The notes under the pieces: model-generated | Databases searched by the model: none | The model's input: the letters and a program-made list of their open reading frames with translations, nothing else | Told to the model about the DNA's origin: nothing | NCBI GenBank assembly: GCA_963580285.1 | Contig: OY757015.1 | Location: 130,900,217-130,964,216 of the forward strand | Direction of reading: 5' to 3' | Source of the DNA: Lucinisca nassula | Taxonomy: Eukaryota; Mollusca; Bivalvia; Lucinida; Lucinidae | DNA: 64,000 nt | Program-made: the position numbers and the translations under genes | Shown here: piece after piece, positions 40,046 through 51,429 of the stretch | Layout: each line of letters opens with the position of its first letter | Numbering within the stretch: the stretch's first letter is position 1

Positions 40046-41723
40046 ATATAGGGAAACTCTTTATAAATCTTCCCGTCTGAAACCAGAATGCCCAAACTTT
40101 TAATATTTGGTATTAAGCTTCATCTAGTGGACCTCTATCAAGATTGTTCAAATTATAGCACTGAGGTCCCCCGGCCCGGGGCCTACCGGTTTAACAGACT
40201 TACATAGGGAAACCCTATTTAAAAATCTTCTCGTCTAAAACTAGAAGGCCCAGGTCTTTGATGTTTGGTATTAAGCTTCATCCAGTTGACCGCTACCAAG
40301 GTTGTTCTTATTATAACCCTGGGGCCATTTTTGGACCAACCGGTTTTACACAATCGTATATAGGGAAAACCTTTAAAAAGCTTCACTTCTGAAACCAGAA
40401 GGCCCAGGTCTTTGATATTTGGTATGAAGCTTCATCTCATGCAAACTCTACCGAGAATGTTAAAATTATAGCCTTGGGACCAAAAATGGTCCGGCCCTGG
40501 TGCCCACATGTTGTGCATAGACTTACATAAGGGAAACTTTTTTAAAATTGTCTTTTCTGAATCCAAAAGGCCAAAACCTTTTATATTTGGTATGAAGCTT
40601 CATCTAGTGGGCCTCTACCAAGACTGTTCAAAGTATAGCCTTGGGGCCAAAATGGCCCCACCGGTTTAACACAGACTTACAGAAAACCCTTTAAAAATCT
40701 TCTGGTCTGAAACCAGAAGGCCTAGCTCTGTGATGTTTGGTATGAAGCTTCATCTAGGGGACCTATACAAAGATAGCCCTGGGTCCAAAAATGACCCCGC
40801 CCCGGGGCCCACCGGTTTTACAAGGATATTTGGAAAACCTTTAAAAAATCTTCTTCTCTTAAACCACAAGGTCCCGGACTTCCATATATGGCATGAAGCT
40901 TCATATAGGGGACCTCTACCAAGATTATTCAAGTTGTAGCCCAGGGGCTATTTTGGCCCCACCCCGAGGCCCGCCGGTTTTACATAGACTGATCTAGGGA
41001 AAACCTTAAAAAAATATTCTTGTCTGCAACCAGAAGGCCGAAGTGTTCTATATTTGGAATGAAGCTTCATATAGCGGCCCTCTACCAAGTTTGTTGAAAT
41101 TATAGCCCTGTGGCCAAAAATGGATCTGGCCTGGGACCCACTGGTTTTTATAGTGTTAAGGCATTTTTAGTTAGAGTGAGTTGGCTTATCTCCGTCTGGT
41201 GCACTAGGACCTGACCCTAAATGTCCACAAGTGTCCAGATAGTAAACAGCTCTGTATTGTTAAAGGGAACCACCAACTCATAATTCTACTAAACCCTTGG
41301 GCCAATTTGATTAAAACTTCACAGTAATGTTGCCTAGGTAAGTCTCTATCAAAAGAAGCTAAAAAGTTCCACTCCGATGAACAAGATGACCGCCAGTCTT
41401 TAAAATGCTACTCCTCCTATGCCCCTGGGCCAACTTGATTCAAACTTTCTAGGAATGTTGCTTAGGTGTCCTGCAACCAAAGTAGCCAAAAGAATTCCGC
41501 TCAGATTGGCGGGGTGGTTGCCATAGCTAATAATAGAAACACGTCAATAATTCGCCTCTTTCAAACTTTGCAAGATTGTTGCCAATGTGACCATCTGTGG
41601 AAGTGTAACAAATATGCTTTATGGAATAAGATGGTTGTCAGTTATCCATATGACTTTCAGAAGCTATGTGACATCCTGAAAACAGGTGAGCGATTCAGGG
41701 CCATCTTGGCCGTCTTGTTTTTG
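40046..41723 (+). repeat. ~166-bp satellite element C, right part and tail
   Basis: Diverged monomers (CAGGTCTTTGATATTTGG, GGTATGAAGCTTCATCTA, AGACTGTTCAAAGTATAGCC) to about 41160. A second type of segment follows (41200-41660) with CCCTGGGCCAACTTGATTCA and ATGTTGCTTAGGTG. It ends AACAGGTGAGCGATTCAGGG, the hairpin-like GGGCCATCTTGGCC and GTCTTGTTT, homologous to the tails of elements A and B. Monomer order is conserved across the 18.6-kb insertion. Confidence 0.8.
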
Positions 41724-42479
41724 TTGTTGTCTTTGAAATGCATATGCTTTCAAACTGGATTTATTCATAAGATCCTTTTGAAGCAAGAATGCAAAACTGA
41801 AATATTATTTTTAAACAAAAGCACTTAAGGAGGTTTGGGAGTATTTCATTTGTGTTTGACTTCTTTTATTTGCTTATATTCTATAGCTTAAATTCACTGC
41901 TTTCTTTTGCCGGTAAAAAAATATAAGCGTGTCATGCTTTCTTCCTAGCTTTTGGGCCTTAAAGAGGGGTACTGTTTTCGAAATTATCAATGTTTCAAGA
42001 ATTATCCCATTCGTTGACAAAGTATCGATAACGAGTTTGTGAAACAATAATTCCCAGTTTGCTTAAAGAAAACTCATTGCATGATAATGTTATGTTTGCG
42101 TACTTAGCTATGAGAGACAGACTCTTTCACAGATTTTTGTCAAAATGCTTATTTTATCAGGGCATCTTCTGCATTTTCTGGCTATTTTGATACGTACTTT
42201 TCACTATATTTGGTAAAAGAATGCATTTGTCGTCTTTAGATTTTTCTTATTTTCTAATATATTATATAATAATAATAGATATACGAAAAAAGTATGAAAT
42301 TCCTCCCTGTTACCATGCATCTGGTTGAAGTAATGGAGAATAAGTTACCCCTCACCCAAATAAACATGACTTAAAACACTAAGATATTGTTTAAATGACA
42401 AAAACAAGGATCATATCTTCATGATTACACTTCCTTTTGCTTCCTTAATGTTATAAGCATCAAATACTTTCATATGAAA
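41724..42479. other. gene-free spacer
   Basis: AT-rich sequence with no convincing reading frame, repeat family or RNA gene. Confidence 0.4.
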
Positions 42480-43110
42480 TGAAACACACTTTCATTTATG
42501 ACTGGTATCGAAGTGGAATCAAACTGGACACAAAACTGAAAGTCTACAGAGCTGTGTTGCTGCCAACACTATTGTATGCAAGTGAAACATTGACAGTTTA
42601 CGACGGCACGCCAAACGACTGAATCACATCCATACCAGCTGTCTTAAAAAACTCTTAAAGATTAAGTGGCAAGACATGATTCCAGACACGGAAGTCCTGA
42701 ACAGAGCAGGGATGGAAAGTATACATACTCTTTTGAAATTAGCACAGTTAAGATTGACAGGCCATGTTACCAGAATGCCTGAGGAACGTTTGCCAAAGAA
42801 AATTCTCTTTTGAGACTTGAAATGGACAAACGCTCCCACGGCGGTCAGAAGAAGCGCTACAAGGACACCCTCAAAACCTCCTTCAGGGACCAACATTCTA
42901 ACAGAGTCGTAGGGAACAAATTGCACAAGACAGAGCAAAGTGGCGAAATCTCATTAAAAGGGATACCAATGAATATGAGGCAAAAAGAATCAGTGAAGCT
43001 GATCAGAAACGCGCACAGCGCAAGGCCAGAGCTATGGCCTCACCAACAGAGCTGTCTTCCTCTAGCCTCTGTTGCTCTATTTGCAACAGTTCAGAGCTAG
43101 AATCGGTCTC
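42480..43110 (+). pseudogene. non-LTR RT C-terminal fragment
   Basis: Broken frames read LKKLLKIKWQDMIPDTEVLN, HTLLKLAQLRLTGHVTRMPE and KRSHGGQKKRYKDTLKTSF in order (about 42640-42900). This RLxxxGHVxRMpxxRLPKK block is the C-terminal region of a widespread animal non-LTR RT. Several frameshifts and stops occur. Upstream RT motifs are absent. Confidence 0.7.
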
Positions 43111-43377
43111 ATCAGCCATCTTAGAACACACAAATAGTAACATTTCTCAAATATGATTAAGATTTGTCATTGTCAGTAATGACAGACGAACTATTATACA
43201 AAGCCATTAACATTGGTGCAGGTGGTCAGACCATGTTAGATATATGTCATTAATTGATTTTGTAAAGAGTCTTGGACATTTGTATCCTACTTTGTTGCCA
43301 ATTTATTACTGACCCCCACCCCCATGAAACGGGTTGAAATTGAAAAAAACAAGCAATATGCTGATGCAAAAAATATC
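43111..43377. other. spacer
   Basis: Nothing recognised apart from a short (C)n-rich stretch near 43313. Confidence 0.35.
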
Positions 43378-43690
43378 TAAAGTAGAAGTAAAACAAAGAT
43401 GAGGAATCGATACAATTAACTTACTCCACCAATCAAAGACACCAAATGGAACGAAACACAAACATGAAGCGATTAGACCATAATGGAAACCTAACAAAGG
43501 AAGGCCATAAGGACAGTTACTTTCCCACAAAATGGCCATCCAAAATAAAAAGACACAAATGATACACACAGTAAGAAACAAACAACAACATAAATAAACC
43601 ACCACAGAAGAACCGCCTTTGAACGGTCAGTGGAAAGAATTCCACTGGGGGGAGGGGGGGGGGCTTAAATCAATTTTACATGGCCATTAT
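43378..43690 (-). repeat. PLE 3' tail copy (f)
   Basis: AAGTAGAAGTAAAACAAAGA, CCATAATGGAAACCTAACAA, TTTCCCACAAAATGGCC, CCGCCTTTGAACGGTCAGTG and a G-run at about 43648-43662. It is truncated before the TGATGAG block. Confidence 0.8.
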
Positions 43691-43904
43691 CCTAAATTTC
43701 TTTTCTTTTTCCCCGTTTTAGTTCTTGCCAAAGTTACAGGAAAAGTAGAAAAAAAAAACTAGTAAAAGTTTGACTTTTACAAGTTTTTTCATGCCATATT
43801 GACCTGAAAAGCTATTTGGTTATTTATTGCATTTTTAGGGAAACTGTCATTTTCAAGGGTGGTGAGAAAAGTTATCCACTTACTTTCATATAATAGATAA
43901 AAGT

Positions 43905-44165
43905 GAAGGCAATGATCAGGAATCAATACCATCACCCCACACCTCCCATCAAATGCACCAAAGGGAAAGAACCTTGAACATGAAAACGCTAAAAGCGATA
44001 CACACATCCAAAAACTAACTATAACAAAAATAAACCTTGGAACTGTCAGTTGAAAGTATTTCGCTGGAGAGTGGGGGGAGGGGGGGGGGTCAAATCGATT
44101 CTACGCGGCCGCAATCATCGCCCTTACTTCTGTCGTAGTTTAAACAAGTAATTTGTTCAGTCCAT
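43905..44165 (-). repeat. PLE 3' tail copy (g), diverged
   Basis: AAGTGAAGGCAATGATCAGG, ACCAAAGGGAAAGAACC, CTTGGAACTGTCAGTTG, a G-run near 44072-44088 and TTTGTTCAGTCC. An internal part of the tail is deleted. Confidence 0.7.
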
Positions 44166-44394
44166 TTCCTGGAGGTTTTCAATCTGCAAATCCGTGCTGG
44201 TGTAATAGATGACAAGCCAGAAAGGGATGGTGCAGGGAAGACAACTGAAAGCAGAGTACCGGGTTATAACACTACCAGAAGCCACTCAACGCTGAGTTTG
44301 ACTTGGACCTGGACAACCCGTCTGATGAACCACCTGTGGAAAGCCACCCATCACAACCCGTCTGATGAACCACCTGTGGAAGGCCACCCATCCA

Positions 44395-44990
44395 AATCAC
44401 TGTTTGTGTGGTTAATGGGGCTATCTGTCAGACGAAGGCTGACAAAGCACCGGGACCGTCGGGCATAGTGGTGGAGGTGATAAGTGCAGAAGGGTTATGC
44501 TGGTGCCTCGATGATCCGTGACCATGCAGCTGTAATCATCCGTGATGGCAAGGTATCATCTGACTTGTTGCAGATGTTCATTGTCTGTTTCTACAAGGTA
44601 TGCATTTGACACGAGCAAGCTTACAGAACAGGTCATGAATGTCCTGGAGAGGATTGTGGATGGTCTCATTAGATAGTTGGTGTCAATCGACGATTCCCAT
44701 TTTGGCTTCGCCCCATGAAGATGCACAACAGACGCAATCTTTAGTGTAAGGCATCTGCAAGAGAAGTGTCTGGCGGCATACAACCGATTCTAAATGGCTT
44801 TCGTAGACCTTTAGAAGGCATTTGGTCGAGTGTCTCGGGAAGTTATCTGGCAGGCACTGGTAAAACCTAGTGGAGGAATGGATAGTTCGACTGGCCCAGT
44901 TGGTGACGGTTGCACTGAAGAGTTCGAAGTGAAAGTCCGGTGTTCATCAAGTCTCTTTTCTCAGTCTTATGCTTTTTCATCATTGTGCTT
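44395..44990 (+). pseudogene. RTE-like non-LTR RT fragment
   Basis: Interrupted frames encode KADKAPGPSGIVV-like and GYAGASMIRDHAAVIIRDGK near 44435-44550, then EQVMNVLERIVDGLI-like, FGFAP, MAFVDL-KAFGRV (44795-44835) and EEFEVKVRCSS-SLFSQS (44918-44970), the order of RT fingers and palm motifs in RTE/BovB-like elements. Many stops and indels occur, and the catalytic YADD box is not reached before a PLE tail begins at 45000. Confidence 0.7.
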
Positions 44991-44997
44991 GAAAAGT

Positions 44998-45362
44998 AGA
45001 AGTAAAACAAAGATCAGGAATTGATACAACTAACTTACTCCACCCATAAAAGACACCAAAGGGAAAGAAATACAAACATTAAGCGACCAGACCATAATGG
45101 AAATCAAAACAAAGGAAGGCCATAAGGACAGATACTTTCCCACTAAATGGCCATATGGCCATCCAAAATTAAAAGACACAAGTGATACACACAGTAAGTA
45201 ACAAACAACAACATAAATAAATCGCCACAGAAGAACCGCCTTGGAACGGTCAGTGGAAGATTTCCACTGGGGGGCTTTTAAATCGATTTTACGTGGCCAC
45301 AATCCTCGCCCTTACTTCCGTCGCGATTTAGACAAATAATTTGTACAGTCCGCATGAAGGCC
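44998..45362 (-). repeat. PLE 3' tail copy (h)
   Basis: AAGTAGAAGTAAAACAAAGA, ACCAAAGGGAAAGAAATAC, TTTCCCACTAAATGGCCAT, CCTTGGAACGGTCAGTGG and GTACAGTCCGCATGAAGGCC. It is 5'-truncated. Confidence 0.8.
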
Positions 45363-45539
45363 TGTATTTCTGTATTCTGAAGGAGGTCCAGGCTCGTACC
45401 ACAGATCATGATATTATCCGCCTTTCCTGCACTAAATCTAAACCCCTTCTCCGCCATTGCTTCTTTCAAAGTTAAGAGCCTCCTGATACGTTCTTCGAGT
45501 AATTCATATATGATGACAAGGCACTCCAGAGCGGAAGTC
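45363..45539. pseudogene. possible LINE scrap between two PLE tails
   Basis: The minus strand contains KADNIMICGTSLDLLQNTEI in a short frame (about 45340-45430), resembling the post-YADD part of RTE-like RTs. Too short to classify. Confidence 0.35.
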
Positions 45540-46098
45540 GCATGGCAAGGCCTCTGTCTCTGGTCGGGCTCATCGGAGTCTAACTGTTGGTTTTCTTTTG
45601 CTCCAGCATTTCAGTGGTTTCTTGCTGTCGAGTCCTCACCGTTGTCTCACCTCTGTGGTTCTTTGATTATTTGTGTTCACGGAGATGTTGCACTGATGAG
45701 TTAGGAGGCCTTCATGCGGACTGAACATATTATTTGTCTAAATCGCGACGGAAGTAAGGGCGAGGATTGTGGTCACGTAAAATCGATTTAAGCCCCCCCC
45801 CCCCCCCCCCCCCCCCACGCAGTGGAAATCTTTCCACTGACCGTTCCAAGGCGGTTCTTCTGGGGCGATTTATTTATGTTGTTGTTTGTTACTTACTGTG
45901 TGTATCACTTGTGTCTTTTTATTTTGGATGGCAATATGGCCATTTTGTGGGAAAGTAACTGTCCTTATGGCCTTCCTTTCTTTAGGTTTCCATTATGGTC
46001 TGGTCGCTTAATGTTTGTGTTTCTTTCCCTTTGGTGTCTTTGGTGGGTGATGTAAGTTAATTGTATCGATTCCTAATCTTTGTTTTACTTCTCCTTTT
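45540..46098 (+). repeat. PLE 3' tail copy (i)
   Basis: Plus orientation: GGCCTCTGTCTCTGGTCGGG, TCCAGCATTTCAGTGGTTTC, GCACTGATGAGTTAGGAGGC, a C-run at 45792-45815, CGTTCCAAGGCGGTTCTTCT, TTTGTGGGAAAGTAACTGTC, CCCTTTGGTGTCTTTGGTGG, ending CTAATCTTTGTTTTACTTCT. It has the same fixed 3' end as the other copies. Confidence 0.8.
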
Positions 46099-46282
46099 CA
46101 TAGTGTTCCTTCATTGTGATGTTTTTCAAATCAGTTCAGAGAAACATAAGCAGAAGATTATAATCGTAAGGGTATGCAAGAAAAATTCACGTTGATCTGC
46201 TTCGGATACAGGTTGTGCCACGCGGCGCCTTTGTATGCACACACAGCCACCATAATTACAGAACGTTGTCAATGTACCGGCC

Positions 46283-46735
46283 CCCGCCCATCGGGGCTTG
46301 AAGAAATAGATTAGGCTGCACGATGCTTTCACGCAGAGCTGAACCCCACCGCACATGTGTACTGATAAACCGCTTAGTGGGTCTTAACCTGCCCAGGAAA
46401 AGTGGTGCCAGTCGGGCTGTCCATGCATATTAATCCTATTAGTTTGTTGGGCTGCAGGGCTTTAGATGTAATTTTAACGTGAACACAATATAGGTAATTT
46501 TGGATACGTTGCTGCCCAATTTGTGAAATTTTGTACCCGACATTGAGATAAAACCTTACGGCCAATGAAACCAATCTATAGGTGTATAAAGACGGTCCGA
46601 CTTGCACCACTTTACCTGGGCAGGGCGGTCTACCAGTACTCATGTTCGATCGGTTTCATCTCTGCGTCGAAGCATCATTCAGCACAATCTTTTTCTTCAA
46701 GCCCCGATCGGCGGGGCGGCTTTCATATATTATGC
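46283..46735. repeat. SINE-like repeat S, inverted pair
   Basis: Plus-oriented copy (46283-46510: CCCCCGCCCATCGGGGCTTG, AGAGCTGAACCCCACCGCAC) joins a minus-oriented copy (about 46500-46735: CCCGACATTGAGATAAAACC, ATCATTCAGCACAATC, AAGCCCCGATCGGCGGGG). The two form a large imperfect palindrome tail to tail. Confidence 0.65.
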
Positions 46736-46832
46736 AGCCTAATAATATGACAAATTTTTGGGACGACGCTTTTGAAGTGATGAGTCACACTGACAAAATT
46801 CTCGATTCTAAAGCTCGAGCCTCGACTTTGAT

Positions 46833-46833
<1 letters not shown>

Positions 46834-46908
<75 letters not shown>
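46834..46908 (+). repeat. (TC)n microsatellite
   Basis: About 37 CT dinucleotides with one TTT interruption. Confidence 0.95.
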
Positions 46909-46912
<4 letters not shown>

Positions 46913-47784
46913 CCCTGCGTACGGGCTGTTGAGTGTAAGATCCTAAATGTGGGTGCTGAAACAAGCTATGTTTTCCCCGAGGTGGGTAATTGACACTGAG
47001 ACTGCGACTGACAGTTAATAAAGTAATGTGCGCTGCCAGACATTAGTTATGTCCACACGTTTAGTTCGTGTCGATAACTAGAAGGTAAATATGGCCGTTT
47101 TCCATATATATGACGTCACGCAACTTAAAGTAAACGTCACTTTTGATTCATTGTTTTGTTTATATGTGTTGACAATATGGCAGTGGACTATGTGTACCGA
47201 CAGACTCTTCGAGGCTATATATTTGACACCAATGAAAAAATAAGTTAAACATCTCGCGTTAAACAGAATTCAGATTTGCCGTGGAAGCTGATGAATTGCA
47301 ATCGGAGGAAACAAACCAGTAGCTGGAAAAATATAGGGTTAGTCTGTTTGTCTCTCTATTGTCCCTGTGCTTACAGCAATGGCAACTAGACCAGAAAGTA
47401 GACTATGAAGTCGCAAAAATATTTTACAACAAACAAAACATGAGAAAACATTTTAAAATCAAACTACAAACTAAAATCATTTCGAGGTAAATGATCAAAG
47501 TCAGTTATGCGCGACCCTCCTTAATTAAGACATTTCTTCTTCAGTGTTTCTGAGAGATACTCTCTGGTTCGCTACTAATTGCTGCTGTGTGTTATGCTCT
47601 TTTAAAAAAGGAAAATGTCATTTTGAGCATAAACTGCAACACTTCTTGTTATACTTAATACCTTGCCCTGATCCAACTTAGGCCTCCTATAGACGAGCTA
47701 TGTTGTCTTCCGACAAACTATTATTGTTGATGAAATTAACGTTCAATCAGCTAATTCATTTATCTGGACAGGGTTCTGGTAATT
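46909..47784. other. gene-free spacer
   Basis: No repeat family or convincing coding frame recognised; a small open frame from 47700 overlaps the following SINE-like repeat. Confidence 0.4.
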
Positions 47785-48085
47785 GTTTGTTTGATTTGAG
47801 GTTTAACGTCCCCGTCATCACTGTAAAGGTCATTTTGGAGACGTGGCTTCCAATTTTTTGGGACTTTTACCCGGCATTGAGATGAAATGACATCTCAAGC
47901 CCTATCGCCCAATGAAATCAATAGGGTTTATTAGCATGGACGGTCTGCCTCGCACCGCGGTTCCTGGACAGGCTTAGATCCTCTAAGCATTTAACCAGTA
48001 GTACTGTGCGGGCCGGATTCAGCTCTGGGTGGAATCATCGTGCAGCCCATATATTTCTTCAAGCCCCTATGGGCGGGGGCGGGAG
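47785..48085 (-). repeat. SINE-like repeat S, copy 2
   Basis: TGTTTGATTTGAGGTTTAAC, CATTTTGGAGACGTGGCTTC, GAAATGACATCTCAAGCCC, GGACAGGCTTAGATCCTCTA and AAGCCCCTATGGGCGGGGGC in order. Confidence 0.75.
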
Positions 48086-48224
48086 TTCTGGTTAAATTAC
48101 TCGTTTGCTTTTGACATTTGACTTTGTAGCATGTGTTCCTTTTTGTTCTGCATTGTAAAAAAGGTGTGTAATTCATTAGCGTCGACAAGGCGATATGAAT
48201 TTTAATTATGTTGGTTTCATTCGT

Positions 48225-48390
48225 GACTTTTGGCCCCCACCCATCGAGACTAAGAGAAATAGATTGGGTTGGATGGTTATTCTACGCAAAGCTGATACTG
48301 ACGGCCCATGGGTACTGTACAACCGCCTAAAAGGTCTAAGCAGCCCAGGAAGTGTAATACGAGCCAGACACTCCATGCATTTTACCCTTC
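48225..48390 (+). repeat. SINE-like repeat S, partial plus copy
   Basis: GGCCCCCACCCATCGAGAC, TACGCAAAGCTGATACTGAC, GTACTGTACAACCGCCTAAA and AAGCAGCCCAGGAAGTG match the first half of repeat S with about one substitution in six. Confidence 0.55.
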
Positions 48391-49011
48391 TGTCTATATA
48401 TTGTTAGTAAGGGAACACTTATTTGCAGCATCTTCTGTTACATCTTTTCAACAGTTTTGCACTGATCAGTTTAAATCGTTTTATCGTTTGTGTTTGTGAA
48501 AAGTTGTGCATGCGATTTCAGGTGTGTGTTTTTTTTCAGTTACATTTTCTTCCTTTGTTGGGCTTTCTAGGCTCAATCATTTTTTTAGCCTGACATAATG
48601 TGTTTATAAGTAGCTTTTCACCGTTTTGTTAAACTGTGTATACGTGGTGTACATGAAGATGTTCTTGTGATTTTTATGCAATCGTTATATAGTTTTATCA
48701 CTTATTCAGCGTTGTGAATTTTGGCATGTGCGCCTGCCTTAAATTTTAGCTTCGTTATGGGCAGCCGGTACATTATGCCATTGTATTTTCTCACAACTGA
48801 AATTTTCACGGATCAAATTGAACCTTAGCAGAAGTTTTGTTCATGAAATGAATGTGTGTGTTTGGATTATACAGCAAATGATATATTCTCACTTCTAAGC
48901 TCTTGTTTTTTTGTTGTTATTGTCTTTTTTTTCTATTTTATTGTTTTAAGGTAACGTTGATGAAATTATTATTATTTACATTTTATTATTATCATTATTA
49001 TTATTATCCAG
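48391..49011. other. AT-rich stretch, candidate intron 5' of exon
   Basis: T-rich with a (TTA)n-like pyrimidine/AT tract from about 48965 to 49008 ending in TTATTATCCAG, a plausible 3' splice acceptor. No coding sequence recognised. Confidence 0.4.
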
Positions 49012-49336
49012 GGTCGACAGCTCAGAATCCCTTTTCGAAGAAAACAATTACGACAAGTTAAACCACTGGGATGAGACTGAGAACCTATGTACATGCGGAG
49101 ATAAGAACCATGGTGTTGGTCCGCCTACTCCCTTTGTGACGTGTTCCTCAAGTAAGGCCAAAACATGTCAGAGTTCTTTATACCAACATAAAAAATGGGG
49201 ATGCTCTGCTGTTCCTCGAAAGAAAAGACATGCACGTGATATTCCTTTCATTGATGCCATGGATACGCATTCTAACCTTCAAACAGCATTTATCCCAGAA
49301 CAGATTGAACGTATAGATAGGTTACACACATTTAAG
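49012..49336 (+). CDS. candidate host exon, unknown protein
   Basis: A 325-bp open stretch bounded by an acceptor (TTATTATCCAG before 49012) and a donor (TTTAAG then GTAATAG at 49337). Entering with one base of a split codon, it reads 108 codons without a stop to a phase-0 donor. The product is Cys-rich in the middle (NLCTCGDKNHGVGPPTPFVT, KAKTCQSSLYQHKKWGCSAV), with a basic stretch PRKKRHARD and an ordinary helical end (HSNLQTAFIPEQIERIDRLH). Composition and codon use look unlike the surrounding repeats. No family is recognised. It could also be a remnant of a retroposed gene. Confidence 0.5.
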
Positions 49337-49373
49337 GTAATAGTCAGTCGGTCAGTGAGTCATCCATCCACCA

Positions 49374-49374
<1 letters not shown>

Positions 49375-49407
<33 letters not shown>

Positions 49408-49408
49408 T
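49375..49408 (+). repeat. (CTAT)n microsatellite
   Basis: About eight CTAT units, just downstream of the candidate donor site. Confidence 0.9.
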
Positions 49409-49434
49409 AATACTCCGTTCAGATAACAACATAG

Positions 49435-49595
49435 AAGCCTCCGTGGTGCAGTGATCATGCTACTCGCCTTGTTACCCTGGTGTCACAGGATCGATCCTGG
49501 GCTTCTGCAAACTGTCGGGTGAACCGAGGTCCCGTCTCCGTATGACTTTAGCTGTGGGTGAGACGTAAAACTCAAACACTAACTCGCTCAGATAT
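49435..49595 (+). repeat. tRNA-related SINE
   Basis: Head CCTCCGTGGTGCAGTGATCA (A-box-like) and CACAGGATCGATCCTGG (B-box-like, GATCGATCC), then a body CCCGTCTCCGTATGACTTTA with end AAAACTCAAACACTAACTCG. The body end matches, in reverse, 15386-15443. Confidence 0.7.
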
Positions 49596-50237
49596 ACAAA
49601 TATACAACGTGATTATTTTATAGTAATTATATGTATAACTAGGAGAATCGAAAATGAGTGATAGGTTCCTATGATCCTTTGGTATCATTGAATATCTTTG
49701 TCGTGTTTCACATTTTTGCCTTCCGATCTTTATCATGTCGCTAGACTAAGGTTTATATTTTATACCTTTCTCAAATCCCGATGCCAAGATCTTTCAGACT
49801 TCAAAATGTATATATTGACATTCTTTGCAGTGTTTTTATCCGTTTGCTCATATGTTTGTCAATAGTGATGTAAGCTCAAATTTACGTGGTCGCGTGAATG
49901 CTGTGAAACTTAAGTGACTTGAACACCGATGGTTAGATAACACTGGTGGTTTTGAACAAAGATAAAAAATAGAACTGAAGGCAATTATCAAGAATCGGCA
50001 CAATGTAGGGAGATTTTCGGAATTTATCTAGAGGCGATTCTACTATGCAAATACAACCTTTAGCTCATAATAGCCGAAAAAACAGTAAGCAGTTGTATGT
50101 AAGTAATTTCTGAATTTCTACATTATCAATCTCTTCTCACGTTGAAAATTGTAAATGAAAGGTTGCGTATTAAAGTTATTGTAGTCAATCAGAAATTTAG
50201 CCAAACGTATAAATAAATAGAAGAAATAGGTTTTGTA
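49596..50237. other. gene-free spacer
   Basis: No recognised gene; AT-rich. Possible intron or intergenic sequence. Confidence 0.4.
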
Positions 50238-50757
50238 GTATGTTTCCTCTGGTTTTCTTTGCCGGATCATTACAGGGTTACTGATGAGGCTTTATTAGCC
50301 GAAACTACGTAGTATGACCCATCTTCTTTCTTATGAATGTTTTCATTGCTCTAAAAGGAACTCATTTTTTATTTTTATTTGCCTTCACTGCAGCTGGTGT
50401 TGTGTCGTGTGGCGGCCGTAAAGCGTCTCCCCGTACATCAACCATAGTGCAGTTTATATTTTACTTTTGGTCCTTTGAGATCAGCGTGAATATTCTGAGA
50501 AATCAGAAATAAATTATTGGTTTAGACTCATATTCTAGACCGGTTTTTAATTATTTGGACCCCATTTTGATTTATATCAGTCTTTGAATCGACTGCCTAT
50601 TCGAAATTCGCTAAATTGCAGTATGTTTCCTCTGGTTTTTTTTTGCCGGATCATTACAGGGTTACTGATGAGGCTTTATTAGCCGAAACTACGTAGTATG
50701 ACCCATCTTCTTTCTTATGAATGTTTTCATTGCTCTTAAAGGAACTCATTTTTGATT
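50238..50757 (+). repeat. dispersed repeat X with a 137-bp direct repeat at its ends
   Basis: The block GTATGTTTCCTCTGGTTTTC through AAAGGAACTCATTTTT occurs at 50238-50375 and again at 50620-50757, nearly identical. Between them lies GGCGGCCGTAAAGCGTCTCC and a segment homologous to 3664-3985 (GATCAGCGTGAATATTCTGA). This looks like a tandem duplication or a short element with terminal direct repeats. Confidence 0.75.
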
Positions 50758-51016
50758 TTTATTTCATGTTTATCAGCACAAAATTTTCCACACTTCACGC
50801 AATAATATAATTTTTCTTTAATCAAACATTGTTAAGCAGAGAAGTGTGTCTTCTTTTCGCTTGTAATGAAAGAAATACATCGTTTACACAATGGATGACC
50901 AAAAATAAGTTTCATTTTAGGATCTGCCAAAAGGTTGTTATAAGATGAGGATTATATACAATTAAATTATCCCGTAGCTGTTGGACTTCCTATCGGCACA
51001 ACAGTATACCGTTTGT

Positions 51017-51036
51017 TGGGGGGGGGGGGGGGGGGG
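51017..51036 (+). repeat. poly-G run
   Basis: About 19 consecutive G, likely length-unstable; flanked by unremarkable sequence (50760-51090) with no gene. Confidence 0.9.
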
Positions 51037-51094
51037 TTATAATGAAACGGAATTCGTGTCCCTTGATTCCGAAGATATCAAAAGTAGAAAGAAG

Positions 51095-51375
51095 GGCAAA
51101 ATAGTGGTTAATGCAATGATCAGAAAACGATAAAATTCAATCACATCTCAAATCAGAGACAAGAGAATGAAGGAAACACGAACATGAAATAACTAGACCC
51201 TAATGAAAATATCGCTAGAGGAAAGCAAAAAGGACAGTTTCTTTCCCACAAAATTAAAACTTTGCTATTCAAAACAAAAAGATATAAGCGATAAACACAT
51301 TCAATAATAATTTGTTCAGTCCGCATGAATGCTTCTTCATCCATCAGTACAGTATCTCTGCGAACATAAAATCAA
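51095..51375 (-). repeat. diverged PLE 3' tail
   Basis: GTTAATGCAATGATCAG, AGAGACAAGAGAATGAAGG, TTTCTTTCCCACAAAATTA and TTTGTTCAGTCCGCATGAAT follow the tail order on the minus strand, with an internal deletion of the CCTTGGAACGGTCAG block. Confidence 0.6.
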
Positions 51376-51429
51376 CAAGCAAATTCCACCGAGAATTTAT
51401 GTCCCCCGCCTTAGTTTCATTTGTGCTGT

